This document shows, one piece after another, positions 26,801 through 40,600 of a DNA stretch of 64,000 nucleotides. Every line of letters begins with the position of its first letter. Position 1 is the first letter of the stretch. The notes beneath the pieces were generated by a model. It saw only the letters and a program-made list of their open reading frames with translations. It was not told the origin of the DNA and searched no databases. Source of the DNA: Oryzias latipes (taxonomy: Eukaryota; Chordata; Actinopteri; Beloniformes; Adrianichthyidae); NCBI RefSeq assembly GCF_002234675.1, contig NC_019866.2, positions 11,623,261 through 11,687,260 of the forward strand, read 5' to 3'. The position numbers were made by a program, and so were the translations under genes.

Positions 26801-29230
26801 GATAACAGCAGAAATTGTTTAGCAGGAGTTGAAACTGCAGCTGCCAGATTAATTGCTTAAGATTATAAAAGGCTGTGCAAGGTTGCACTTGGGAATCTTT
26901 TTAGGCCATTCAGATATGAATATCGAGAGATAATGGTGAGGGATGAGAGCTTTATTTAGCTGCTGTTCTGAAGGCACAGTTCTTGTCTAAAAAGGGATGG
27001 GCTATTTCGTTTTCTATGGCTCAAAAGCAGATGACAATTTTAAGATCAATGCTCAAGTTGATAGAACAACACATGCTATGTATTTTGGAAGCCAATGTTT
27101 TACAAAACATGTTTAAGGTTGTTTACCAAGCCAACCGAGGGTAAAAAAGTCTCCTCATAACTCAAGGTTTGCGATTTTGCCACAAATCCACCGCTGTCTG
27201 TCTGTGGTGAAGAGCCCCATGTTCTCTCCACTGTCTGTTGGTGTGGTGGCAACTGGGAGATGGATGACTGGATCTCTTCATGCATCAGCTTTTTCCACTG
27301 CTCTTTGCTCTTCATTTTTGTCTATTTTGAGTAAACCAGCTGAAAATGCTGACCTCACATCTGGATTCTTCATTTCCTTTTATCTCCTTTCCCTAAATGG
27401 CACTACCCTTTATGCTATATTTGAACATTGAGACACATTACACGTCATCAGGTATATGGAATTCTCAAGCTTCAACACACATGACACAGCATTTTTCACT
27501 TAAAATAACCTCACATCCATGCTCTCTATTTAATTTGATTAGTTCTACTTTTATAATTTATTAAATCTCACATAAAATAATGCCCTTGTGATCATGTGGC
27601 AGACATACATTTCAGAGTCTATAATTTCAGGAGGACAAGCGCTGAATTCCTCCGAGGAAACAGGAGGCGTGGGGCACTGATGATGCCAGCACTGCTGCTT
27701 CAAGGTCGAGTGAGAGAGAAGTAAAAGCCTTTCCGGCAGTTCAAACTGAAGGAACTCTGCCTTCTTAATAATGGGAAAAGAGATTAGGATGGTTAGAAGT
27801 GATAATTAATTGGAGAAGCATCAGATAAAGGTTCGGTCCACTGATTTCTGGTCTTCAGACCTCAAAAAAGAAGACCTCATATGACTGAACAGCAGCACTG
27901 ACCGTGTCACATATTTCACTTTAGGTCTGCTCTTGTTCGGGTCAGAGGCTTGCAGGCAATCAATATTTGGCAAAGCATCTTTTAATCCATCCTTCAGAAC
28001 ACAATCAGCCAAAGAAGCTGCCCTGATGGACCTGATGGCTCAAAGCGAAGGAGTGGGAGAGGATGGAAAAGAATGGACTGAACTATAACCTCAGCGTTTA
28101 TCTGATTTATCTACAGCTGACAAAGCAGATCTAAAAACAACAAGGAAAGACGCAATGGAGTTGCACATGCAAGAAGGGGAGAAATGCAGTGACTGCAGCA
28201 CACTCCATTTATCCCTGACAGGAACCATCAGCTCTCCTCTGATCCGTGCCGTTATATCCCCCATTTATAGAGAAAACACAATTTAAATCCTCTGGTACAG
28301 AAAGAAATGTATATCTTCTTTGCTGCTGCATCCCCAGCATGCCTCCATCTACAGTCAGCAACTGAGATGTGGTGCTGAAGCGACAAAAAAAGTGAGAAGG
28401 CAAAGGGAGAAAAAAGCGAAGAGAAGACAGACAGACAAATTCATTTTTTGTTTTACAAATGTCAACAAATGCTGGGTGGAATGCTAAATATTCATGCTCT
28501 CCAGAGAAGTGAGATTGCTGTCTTCGCCCACATCTTTGCAGAGCGTCTGTTGAAGACTGATACTCTCGTAGGTTTTGGTTAGAGATCTTCAAAACCTGTG
28601 GGAGGATGGGAAAGATGAGACGTCACATAATTACAAAGCCCTTTTTTCTTGTTCACACTAATTACATTTCCTGTATTCTTTGAAGTATGTCAATTATTTA
28701 GGATATTTCTTTTTATCTTTGGTGACTTACAGGTTTGAATTACAGTGGCTGAATATGCATTCTCCAAAGTTTTTAATGGAATTTTACTGAAAAGTCATCA
28801 CATTTCAGAGAAAAATCATCAAAATGAGCAAGCAAGTAAAAAAGTTGCTTGATTTGACAAACCAAGAAATGCTAAAACGGTTCTTTTTCCACAATATTTC
28901 CTGTCCATTTCCTCTCTCCATGTCCCCCTAAACTTCCCCCCTTTACTCTACTCAGTCTTACATTCAATCTAAAACTTAAAAGGAAATTTGAAATAATTAA
29001 TCAATTGCTATAAAGTTCAGTCTCACATGTAGAAGGGATTTGTTCAAATTAGTGTCTTGTGTGTCCAAAAACAACCTAGCCACCATGGCTGGATCAGGAA
29101 AAATCTCTCCAACATAAGACAATCTCAGTTTCTATACATTTGTTCAGCTGCTGTGTATGATAAATACATAAAAACAAATTAATAAAAAAATTCAAAACCT
29201 ATTGGAATATTCTTCTAATTTATTTTTATT
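26801..29230. other. Intergenic region, nothing recognised
   Basis: No exon with homology or convincing splice context is seen on either strand. ORFs here (for example 28209-28592 on the minus strand) show no recognisable domain. Confidence 0.35.
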
Positions 29231-29250
29231 TATCTATGATGACAGTACAG

Positions 29251-29390
29251 GGCTACGGGGGGTGCTGGAGCCTATCCCAGATACTTCTGGCAAAGAGTGG
29301 GGCACACCGTAAAAGGTTTGCCAGTTTATCACACAGACTGACACAAACAACTAAGGGACAATTTAGAGGAACAGTTCATGTTAAATATTT
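29251..29390 (+). repeat. Degenerate SINE/L2-type interspersed repeat
   Basis: The phrases ggtgctggagcctatcccag, gtggggcacaccg, gccagtttatcac and gggacaatttaga occur in the order seen in a very common vertebrate and fish repeat (gctggagcctatcccagc ... gccagtctatcgcag ... gggcaatttagag). The copy is diverged and its ends are not defined. Confidence 0.6.
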
Positions 29391-29420
29391 TGGGGATAAA
29401 TGCAAGGAAGCAGATTAAGA

Positions 29421-29610
29421 TGGTTTGGATGTGCTGAAAGGAGGAACAGTGAATATTTTGTTAAAAGGATGCTGAAGTTGGAGCGATCAAGACAGAGTTG
29501 AGGAGATTCATGGATGTTGTGAAGGAGGACAACAGGTAAGTCAATGTGAGCGAGGAGGTTTGGGTTCGATGGAGGCAGATAGGTTGCTGTGGCAACCATT
29601 GACTGTAAAG
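29421..29610 (+). mobile_element. 3' fragment of a LINE reverse transcriptase (RTE/BovB-like)
   Basis: Translation gives WFGCAERRNSEYFVKRMLK and then, after frame damage, text like SWMLWRRTT. This resembles the C-terminal segment of fish LINE ORF2 proteins (RWFGHVxRRxxxYxxKRMLxxExxxxRxRGRPxxRxMDVVxED). Stops and a frameshift are visible, so the copy is dead. Clade assignment is tentative. Confidence 0.5.
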
Positions 29611-30084
29611 GAGAAGTGGACTGATAGCGTGTGATGTCATCCATAAAAAATGACTTACTTTGGGCATTAATAAAATTCAGTTGCAATTAAGTCGCCATTT
29701 TGGACTCAGATTGTCAGTAAGCAGTGATTGGTCCAAATCGTCGACACCCCTACCACTTAAAATCAAGTTCGGGAGAATCTGTCAATCAAACGATTTAAAG
29801 ATTCAACGTGAGACCCTTTACCTTAATTGAGGCATCTGACTGGTCAATTTATAAGTTGCACTACAGAAAACATATCATGAAAAAACATTAGGATTATTAG
29901 GAACATGTTAAAAATTATCAGAGCAAGAATGTTTATTCTGACAAATAGAATGACAAAGTAAAAGCTTTTGTTTTTTCAATAAAAGTCTATGGGATTTTAG
30001 CTTCTTGAAAAGGGCAGGTACGGGAGGAGGGAGGGCTCACTCAGTCCAGTTCTCATTTACAGTCACTGGGGGGGGTGGGCTAGC

Positions 30085-30215
30085 GTTAGCGCTTGGAGGA
30101 AGCACATGTAGCTTCACACAGAAGGGGCCTTGCTGGGATCGGAGCCAGGGTGTGTGTGCTAACCACAGTGCAAACTCCTAACTCTGTGGTTAGCACAGTG
30201 TGGCCCCCTTTAGGA
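30085..30215 (-). repeat. Possible SINE fragment with a 13-bp inverted repeat
   Basis: The stretch agaaggggccttgctggga ... ggagccaggg ... gtgctaaccacagtgc resembles the minus strand of the common fish tRNA-derived SINE head (the clearer copy is at 41421-41536). Within it GTGCTAACCACAG (30156-30168) and CTGTGGTTAGCAC (30184-30196) form a perfect 13-bp inverted repeat with a 15-base loop. Confidence 0.45.
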
Positions 30216-33200
30216 GTTCACAAGGTGTAATTAAAAATCATTTTAAAGTCTCTGAATAGATTTTATTTCCTTGCATCTATGCCCTTAAGTGAATGCAAAG
30301 AAGTAGGAATGGCAACAAGAAGGAAGATAAAGAAAAGTAGAGGAGAGAGCAACCTTTTTTTTCAACACATCCATCATCAAACTCATCCCATTTCCAAACT
30401 TTAGTAAATGACAATTTCATTAACTTTGTCCTGACAAAGATGAACGACTTTCATGTTTGAGTGGAATTGTTGACAGTAGAAAACAAAACTACAAGTCTAT
30501 GTTCTTCACAACAGGTTAATAAAAGGATCTATTTTCAGAGGAAATGAAGCTGCACACAAACACACACACAACTCTTTCCATTGTCCTCACACAGACACAC
30601 ACTGTTCTCACATGTACCCCCACGTTCCCAAATGGCTCATCTAAAATAACACAAGACGCATATCAAAATAGGCATTAAGACCCTTGTGAAAACAAACAAG
30701 AGAGGCCCCGCAGAAACAAACGCTGGTCGACAGGCTCAGGCTGCTGGCCCTGAGAATTCAGCTCCAAGTGTTAAAATAACACGGCAAACACTCCGTGGTT
30801 GACCATCTCTTCAGGGTACCACAGGGTTTGATGAATAAAGGCTGCTTTGACTGTGGCGAACACTCGAAAGGACGTGTGTCAGCAGTAATATCCGCTGCTT
30901 GCTGACAGACAGAGGGATCAGACTCATCTGGGGTAAAGGTAAAACACAAAAAAGTACACAGAGAGCTGGATTCCTCAAAGGATTAGGTCTTTACAGTAGA
31001 ATCAGATGAAGGTTAGAAATATGAACAGCAGCCACACCTTTTAAAACCCTGACATGTCATTCAGCAGCATTTTTCCAGACAGAAAAAAAGAGAACCAATG
31101 AGGGTTTTTTCAGTGGTCCTCTTTCTTGTTTTGTTTTTTTTTACAAACCTGCAGAAACACGGAAGAAAATCCTCTTTTGAAAGGTAAAGGTTGCAAGGCT
31201 GAAGACTGTGGGGAATCTAAACATTTTTTTTTAATGGCTCCTGTACATGAGCAATTATATTATCGATAGCCTTTGCTTAAAGGCACCAACTTCATCGTTT
31301 CAACCACCTCTGTTATTACATGAAGGTTTAAAGCTGCCACAAAAAGCAAGAGACATCATTGGTGTGTTTGTGAATCATTTCCCTTAATTCTGAAATCAGA
31401 AGCATTTTAGATAAAGTTCTAATTTAACTATACCTAATGAAAAAGAAAATTAACTAAAAATCTGGTACCAGTTTTTCAATCTAGTTTTTAAAGTGTTCAA
31501 TAATTAATCCCATTTAGAATTCACTTGTTTCTTTATTATATTGTTTATTTAAATGTATATGTAATATTTTATATACGTATAAAGACACGTATAAATGTCC
31601 AATTAAAGAAAAGAAACTGGTTCATTTGTATGAGCTTGTCTGCATCTGCCTGGATTTAGTTCAATTTTGTAGGGAACCATCATTACTGGAGGCAGAGCCT
31701 CTCCTGGTGGTGCTGAGCTCTGCAAACAGCTTCTTCTCGTCTCACCAGCACGTTTGCTGCAAGATGGATGCTGACGAGCCAGAAGCCGGAGATCTGTCTG
31801 GGAGGAAACGTCCCTGCATCCTCTGCTGTGCCTCCATCGCCCACGTAAAGATCAATCAGCTGTAAAGGCAGCTAAAGTTAGCTACAGCGAAGCAGGCCTG
31901 GGGTGTCAGAGAAGCGTGCTTCATTTTGAACAGCTGACACACAGTGGTGTGTCTACAGCTGTTGACATCCCAGTATGATTAGGGATGAAACTGATGAGGC
32001 TGTGCCAATTCTACATTTTCGCCCACGGAGCTTTTCTTCCCTCAACAATTTGCCTTTCAGATTTAAGATCAGCCCTATTCCTTTTTGTAACGGAACCCTT
32101 TCAGCAGGAGAAAACTCCAATAAAGTATTGATGCGTCATCAGTGGAACAAGTTCATGTGTAGCAGACATCGTTAGAAGTGTTCCCTCATTCATTTGAACT
32201 GTCTATCAATGTAATCATGCAGCCAATTACATTTCAAGCAAGGCTGCTTTCTGTCAGATCCTTCCTTCATATATAAAGCCATTTTAAGATAAAACTGTTA
32301 AGTCAACTAAATTCCTTGATGAGATTCGTTTCTTCAGTTATAGGTATTTGTATGATTTGCAACTTTTGGAGTGAGGGTCTTTTCAGGCAAAGCAAAAAAT
32401 GCCTTTTAACTCGCTTCTCTGATCAAATTTCCCTTAACTGCAAAAACCTGGACCCAATTCTCATATTACCTTCTCTGAAAGGCTCAGGTTTAAACCCTTC
32501 GGTTATTGCTAAATATTTAATAAATTATTAAAAGCTTCCATGTGGCCAATCAGAGCAGTGGACACCATGGAAGGAGAGTCGCTAAGGGACACAACAAATT
32601 TAAGTGTGAAAAGTAGGCAGTTTTTCTGTTCTGGGGGGATTTTTTTTTTGGTTGCTCCTCAGGTGAGACAGAAGATGTAATCATCTCCTGAGGAGCAGCA
32701 TTTCATGAATACCTAAAAGCCACGTTTCCCTCTGAGTACACTTGGCAGCCTGCTGGAACTAAAATCATTCGTTCTGGGCACAGTGACACCCGTGAGCAGT
32801 CATTACAGGAGCCCAGCATGCATTTTGCAGATGTGGGTTGACAAACAGCGGAACCTCTTGCCACTGCATTTGCTGTCACCCACGCTGCTTCTGGTTGGAG
32901 AAAAAAAAGAAATAAATAAAAACATTTCTTTCTAGAAAAAAAAAAAGTGGAGCTGAACAACCTATTCCTTTGTTTTAAAGCCTGGCACAAACCAAAGCTG
33001 ATCCAACAGATGAAGCAGAGAACCCTTGTTTGTACACACTAATACGATTATTGTTTATTTGTTTTGGCACCTAAAAATGAACAGAAAAAAAAATCTTTAT
33101 GTTGTGCTATAAAACTCAATTTAAAGCTCATAGTCAGCAGGATGGAAAAACTCATTCCTTCCCAACATCCCATTAAACACGCCACACTCTGGGCTAAAGT

Positions 33201-35040
33201 GAATATTTTCACATGAGGACACAGAACCATAATTGCATCAACCGTATTGCAACTATCTGTCACTAGAACACAACGCCAACTGCTTGTTCAGTGCAGTCAG
33301 GAAAAAAAAGCTAAACCTGCTCCTTCAAACTCTTTTCAAGGTAATGTATGAAAGTTCTGTCTATTTAGATGGCTCATTTAATTAGTAATATACAAAAAAA
33401 CATATTGTTTTTTTATGGAATACAGATTCCTGACTGCACTGAACAAATCTACAATTTCATTGAAATCTACAATTAAAGAGATGTATTTCATTATTTAGGA
33501 GGCTGGGGGGTTAATTAGATAATCAAAGCTCCATCTGGACTGGAAAGCGTTCATCTGGGATCACGACTTCTCTGTTCTCCACCATAAATCATGTCGGCAA
33601 AAGGTCTTAAATGACTTTGTTCACGCCTTTTTTTGTTGTCAAACTGAACCCCCGTGGGATAATAAAGAATAAAAGCTGGAAAACATGATTGACATCATTT
33701 TGGTTTTGACAGAATGGAGCGTGTCAGTAAAATTACGCTTGAATAAAGTCTGTTTTTTAAGACTAGTGGTGCTGTCTTTATGCTTTTTAATGTTATAATC
33801 TATTACCTCTTTTTTTGACTTGGTTCAAAAAGTCCCTCTGATTTAGAGATCCTACTATTATTGGATGTTCAACTAAAAATAGTATTAAATAAAAATAGTT
33901 TAAAAAAAAAAAAGATCCACATCCACACCACTGACTGCTCCATTCAATCAAGGTTCTTATTCTGAAATCAGTCGGCTACTTCGGAGTCAGCTCAACGTTG
34001 TATTTGGTCCTCATTAGCAAATGTCAGCATACAGAAACGCGGAACAGTTCCTGTCAATCTTCAGTCCTGATGCCTCGCATGCGCAGGATCACAGGCAGAA
34101 CAATAATTGAATTTAAACTCTTACAGTTTGGTAATCGTCTGAAAGCCACGTATGGCAGCCTCACTTGAAAGAGTCCTTCAGGGATTTAAGCACAGATTCA
34201 AAGTGTGGCAAGAACAGATGGCATGAGAAACAGCCATGGATTTCTACTGAAGTGTTGAACAACTCCAGAAGCAAAAAGCAGCATTTGGCTCCATCAAGTT
34301 TAAAAAAAAAAAAAAGAAAACTGCTAAATGTGGTAGAGTTACCACGATTAGAAAAGAAATAACAGGCTGTGTGTGTTAAAAAGCCTTTGCATGGCTGTCA
34401 CTGGGAAATATTTCCTTTTTTTGTTCAGTAATTTCCAGTTTTCTTGAAGCACAGTGGGACACGCTGAACCGATTCATCTTCTAAAGGACTGAAGCTGTGA
34501 GTTTCCTGCAGGCTGATGGAGGTGGGGTTCTGGCCCAAATGCTCTCACATCACATTTAAGTGGAAGAAAGGGTGTAAAAAGGATCATTTGTGCAAGCCGT
34601 GAAAATTCTTGATTCTTGTTTTGAACAGTTTAAGGAAAAGACGTGATTAGATCGGATGCAATTGATCAAAAAGGAAGCAAATTTAAAATGTTTTTGGGAG
34701 GATCAATAAAGGAGAAATCACTTTTTTTTGGATCTATATGGAAAATATTTTAAAATGCACAATTTAGACCCCCAAAAAAGTAGGACACCCTTTCAAAAGC
34801 TTTAAAATATATAAGTTGTTTTCTGATTATCAAGTTTACTATAATTGATTTAGTTGAAGCAAAGCTAAAGGCTGATTTTAAGATCCCCAATTTAAAATCT
34901 TCACCTGCTCAGAGTGTGAATCTCTCCACCAGGAACTTGTTTTTAATCTTGTGAAGTGGGAAAAGATTCAAACCTGCAGGACGTATCTTAAAATAAAACA
35001 ACATTCAAGCTGTGTCAGTCACACACAAACCCATTTTTCT
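30216..35040. other. Intergenic region, nothing recognised
   Basis: AT-rich DNA with short poly-A/poly-T runs. No conserved coding exon, RNA gene or transposon domain could be supported on either strand. Human VWA3A would be expected near here by synteny, but no matching exon was seen. Confidence 0.35.
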
Positions 35041-37647
35041 CTTTTTATTCAGTGATAAATAATTTCCTATGATCATAGGCTTTATGTGTGGACGTCCGAT
35101 CAAGGCAAGAAACCAAATTAGAGGGCACACATGTTGCCACCATTAGAAAATAATAGCAGAAACAAAAAAAAACAATGAGGTAAGAAGTTATTCTTTATAC
35201 ATTTGTGGTGCTTCTATGTCTGTTACCTATACTGTTGAATGCACAGTGCTTCCTAATACAGAACTCCTGCCTTTTGTGACTGTACATTATCAAACAAAGT
35301 CAGGCCATGGCACGATACCAAACCAAACGAGGCAGAGCGTAAAGTTCAGCAGTTTACATCGTAAGGACGGGGCAAGAGAAGCCGAGCAGGAGAACAGAAA
35401 AACAAAAACCTAAGACTTTGCAAATGAGGAGATTGTGACTCTGTCGACACACAAACGCACACTTTCCAACAGTCAGTCGCTAATGTGTGTAAATCTGAGA
35501 ATGTGGAGATCAATCTGCATCTCTTCTTTGATTTCAGCTTCAAGTGTAATTGAATTTTTTGTTACATGTAGGTAAAATATTAATCTGGGGATTTTCTTGT
35601 AACTATGAAGAATCTATTAGTGCCGCCACATTGGTATTTCTAAGGATTAATGGCATTTCTGAAATGGAAGACGTCTGATTAATGCTGAAGGCAAAAAAGA
35701 GGGAAAAATGGTAAGTTTAATCACTTAAAGAGGTGATGAATTAAAAACAGAAATGTTGGTGGTTTGGGATTTTAAAAATAACATGCTGAAGATGATGCTA
35801 TGACAGACAAGAGGGGAGGAGGAGGAGCAAATAGGAGGTTAATGAAGGTAGAGAACAGACAGATGGAAACAGATTAAGAGAGAAGCTATCAGAAGAAATG
35901 ATGAATAAAAATCGATAAAAAGCGAAACAGGAAGGCCAAATCAGACGAGTGAATTCAGAAAAGTTTCATCAAGATGAATAAGCAGGAGAAGATGCAAGCA
36001 GTAAGCAGCTAAAGTTGCTTTTTTTTGGCATTTGCAGATGGAAAACCTTGAACATGCCTGTCCCACATGCATTATTTCTTTTGTAAAGTTTCCTGATTTT
36101 CCACAGTATGACTCTGCTCTAAGCCTGAACAAAGAGCTGTCTGTCTGACATTAATCGTTTGTGGTACATATTCTGAAAGCTGACTCCAACTGTGAAACGT
36201 AATAAAAAAAATAGTTGATGGATCGTTCCATTAAAGGGATTCGGAGAAAAATGACAGCCAAAGACAGAAGTATAGCTTAAATATGATCAATATAAAAAAT
36301 AGTGCAGGAAGAGTCGGTGTGAGTTTGTGTGCTTTCAGAATTCACAGAGCTCCAGAAGCAGCACTCTGAGGCACAGCCCCATGCATGGACCTGACCTGCA
36401 GTCCCACTGCCTTCACTCTTACACAAAATAAACATTTAAGAAAAAGGAGAGAGAGAGAGAAAAAAAAAGCTCCTGCCTCTCTTTTTCCATACGTTAAAGA
36501 AGAATACCACTGATTTTCAGCATTCACATGTTTTCATATCATCCGTATCTTCAGGAATACTGTCAGCCATTTTTGTCCTCTCGTCTCCCCAGCAATGAAT
36601 GTACAACTAGAGAAATGCATTTGGGAAGGCCACGGTGCATGGCTTTACTCAACAAAGTTACACGAACAAGATGTGTTTATGTTCAGATGAGTATTCCTTA
36701 AATTCACAGTCCTCTAGATACTGCTGAGGGACGTGTATCAGTAAGAAGGGTTTAGCTCAGCTGCCTACACTAATACTTGCTGCTATCCATATAAATAACA
36801 CCATTCGTAGACTTTGACCGGGTAGCATTCACCTTAACGGGTGACCTGCTGTTCTGTGGAGAGGTCAACCCCCCCCCCCCCCCCCCCCCCCAGTCTACCA
36901 CCTGTTCCTAAACCTGGATGAGACTAAGAGGAAGCACAGCTGTATCTACCTCTCATCCAGAGCTGTGCGAAACAGCTGCAAACGCAGCTGCTCTTCCTAA
37001 CTGCACACCTGAGGCCGTGCAATATGGCGAGGCACCGTGCTCCCCTGACAAGCTTTCGGACGCCTTGCGATTCCCGCTCAGTCAGCAACGGTAACACTTT
37101 TCAGAGGCAAGGTGGTGTAGGATGGAAGAGAACAGAAAGAAGAAGAAAAAAAAACAGTTGTACAACAGAGACGGCTGAAAATAGCAAGGAGAAGCCAAAA
37201 ATAGCAATAGGAGCGGTCGTGATGGAGCAGATGTGTGCTGGGGGGTGGCAGCAGGGAATCCAATCGCTGAGTGGCTGTAGTGGTCCTCAAGAAATGTGCG
37301 CCAACACAGTGGCGGCGGTTGCCATGACAGCAGCACATGAAGCACCCTTTTCCGAATGGAGCGATAACAGAAAGGGGGCTGTGGCTGAGAGGCTGCACTC
37401 TTTCACACCTCTGCATCCGTCAGGTCCCTGTCCAGTCGCACTTTGCTCATTTGTCCATTTTGCATCCTTTAGTCGCCCCGTTCTCCGTGGTGCTGCGGTC
37501 CCTTGACACATAAGCGGAGGCCTCCCCGTTTTGGGATTCCGGCGAGAGTTTTGGTGTTTTTTTATTTTCAGTCACTGTGTTCGAGTCAATCCCATCGTAT
37601 TCTCAACACCCCCTGGGAGCAGTCCAGAGGGGAGCGTAGTGGAGTCC
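35041..37647 (-). other. mosmo: Probable mosmo 3' UTR and downstream region
   Basis: This lies immediately downstream of the mosmo stop codon on the minus strand. Bases 37020-37640 are less AT-rich than the surroundings and hold ORFs on both strands (for example 37024-37506 on the plus strand) with no recognisable domain, which is consistent with a long 3' UTR. A TTTATT at 35045-35050 (AATAAA on the minus strand) is one of several possible 3' ends. The exact end cannot be fixed. Confidence 0.4.
36869..36891. repeat. Poly(C) run of 23
   Basis: An uninterrupted C23 lies on the plus strand (G23 on the minus strand, the sense strand of mosmo). It lies about 760 bases past the mosmo stop codon, so if the 3' UTR reaches this far the transcript would carry a poly-G tract able to form a G-quadruplex. 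Confidence 0.9.
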
Positions 37648-40600
37648 TCAGCCTGGGAGGCAAACTTTGCCTGCAAACAGCAGTCCCACTATGGTGAAGA
37701 AGATGGAGAGGACAAAGAGCACATACGAGGAGCCGACTACCGTGTTGTTGGGCAGCTTGTACGGCTGGCCTCCCACCTCGTTGATATAGAAGCCTATGGG
37801 GAAGATGAGCGCCGCCATACAGAACAGGATCACTGCAGACAGAGAGGGAGGGAGAAGATGTCAATCATCTGACACAGCAGGTCCCCCCCTTAAATTTGAT
37901 ATGTTCGTCTGTTTATACTTTACTTATACTTTACATTTGTTCTGCGCCCCACAAATGAACTTGGATGTGTCAGGTTTGGGAGGATGTTTTGCATTTATTT
38001 GTTTCGCCTTAGTTTCATTGCATCACACAGTCTTGTTAATTTAGTTTCCCGTTTCGTTTTTTTAAAATAATCTTTCGATCCCGTGCATCCTAAAAGCATC
38101 CAATAAGCTCTTAGAGTTTAGGAAAATTCACAATAAACCTTAAGAAACTAATATATTTCTAAAGATTCTTGGCCATAAAAGTCATGCTGTAGTCAAAACT
38201 GGCCGTGCTGCTGAATACGGCTGTCTGCAAGCAAAAAATGGGCAAACCTGTACAGGACACACAGATGGCCTCTATAAAATATCAAGGTCGTAGACCGCTC
38301 TGTGAGCCCGTAGAGTGAAAATATTCGTGCACGTTTTTTCTACAGGCATGATGCGACGGGTCATAGTGAACACTTAAACTGCACATCAGGGTAAGTAAGG
38401 GTGAAGTTTGTGAGATGGATGCGTGCATACAGATTTTTCCTTTTTTGTTTTGTTCCTCCACATTCTTTTAGCCTTTTTATTCCCTCCAATGAAGAAAAAT
38501 GAAGCACATTTGAATGAGTTTGAGAAAGACCACCAAACTTCTTTAAGTTGAAGTAAAAGTTGCAGAAGGGCTGTTTAAACGGCTTGGAGGTCACCTATTG
38601 ACCTCCTGACGTGTCACAGGTCAATACACAAGTCCACTGCTGACCTTTAAATCTTCATTAAACCAGTAAAAACATATTTTAATGGAGACACAGATGACTA
38701 AGATTTTTTGCACTTTTACTTGAACATAAAGTAAAGTGAATGCCATGGGGAATTTGTTATGTAATGTGTGCATGATTAATTAGCTGGCACTTTTTCTGTC
38801 CATTTTGTACAGAAGAGGCTTCTAATGACACATCGCATGCCCACGTCTACAGAGGCATGCACAGAATCTAAAGAATAAACCTAAATCTGTAAAGGAAAGC
38901 TGCATAAGCACCTCTGATTTCTCCCGCCAGGGTCCCAGCTGTCTAAACTGGGAGTGAATCAGGTCCCAAACTTATTTTTAAGACATAAACGATCACATTT
39001 TTTATGAATTTTTCATTGAAGTGGTCATGTAAAGGCTGGAAAAGATTGATCCGTCTCTGACACGCTGAAACCGTCTAAAGACGTGCAGCTCAAGAGCAAA
39101 ATTCGACCAGAAAATTGATTATTTTGCTAAACATTGGAATGCTAAATTGTTTCCTCTGCAGCAGCAGGATACAAACATTGGAATATTTATGTGGTTAATC
39201 TTTTTCTACCAATAATGATTCTCTGTACCACATTTCCACTTGAATGGATACATTTATAAATATAAACTATAACCTTTCTACAATGAAAAACCAGTCATTT
39301 TCTACAGCTTTTCTAAACTATGTTTTGACAGTCACCCAAAATGTGTGTACTGTACACATAATTTGCAAGTGAAAATTACTGCATTTTAACCTCCAGCTGA
39401 TAGGAGTCTAATATTTTCTACGGTCAAAACAAAATGAGTCCAACAAAAGGTTTGTTAGCAAACCCCTGTTCAAGGCCTTCAAACATTCAGATTTCAAAAA
39501 GGCTCTAAAAAAGGAGAAATGCTCAAGGTCTGCAGAGTCAAAGAAACAAAAAAGTCATTCTAACAAGCATAAAGCAGCAGACTTTAGAACAGCAGCTTCC
39601 TGCTGCCGCCGTTATGTGTCCATGTGTTTATCCCATTGATGTCTATCCTCTCCCATTGTTCTTCAAAGAGGACTAGATTGTGTCGATCAACCAAAGATTC
39701 ACCAAATCATATATATGGAAGGTGAAAGTTCGAGTCTAATCTGCTTAGTTTGAAACTTGGATCTAAATAGATAAATCAAAATTCTAAATTAAAATACAAT
39801 TGTCTTGCTGTGATTAAAGTATAAGATTAAAAAAATATAATTTTTGAAATGACATCTTTCAGTAACAGAAAAGTGCGTTTTCAGTCGATGTTTAAGTTAA
39901 AAAAACAAAAAAGCAATTAAACAAATGCAAATATATTTCTTTAAATATATTTTAAGCTAAACCCTCAAACTTAAATTCGTAAGTTCCCTTGTTGTTTGAC
40001 TTTCTTTTTTTGAAAACTTTTTAATGTGTGATGCCATACATTTGTTTTGATTTAAATACCAAATAATTTTATTTCATTAGACAATTTGATTCAATTTAGT
40101 TGTGTGGAATGCTAAATTTGGTGCCAGGAGTTATACTGACATCATATTGAGACGTCTACAATTATATCACAAATCTTAAAATGTAAAAGTCCCAAATTAG
40201 AAATAAAGTATTTTTAATTTTTCACAAGAGCTCGTAGCTAATTAATCCACTTGACGAATGTTCTTTCTTTTCCTTTGGGGACATTGTAGCTGAGGTCACT
40301 TATGTAACAAACGATGACGTAAAAAAGCATTGAAAAGAATCTGACTTTAGAATTACAGATCAATGGCAATGCAGGCTCAATGACAAAGTCTCATGTCATG
40401 ACAAAAGACTGAATGACATATCAAAGAGCTTTTCACCATTTTCTATCCATTAAGATGTCACTTTTCTTATATATATATATTTGCTGTCTTTAAAGCAGCA
40501 CAAATGGAACCATTAGAATTCTTTAAATACAATAATGCAGATTAAATGAGTGATAAGGTGTTTGTAATTAGGGATCAAAAAAGAAGAAAAAAGAAGGATT

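Noticed and set aside
37024-37506. 160-codon plus-strand ORF next to mosmo
   Set aside because: No recognisable domain, low-complexity content, and it lies in the probable mosmo 3' UTR on the other strand.
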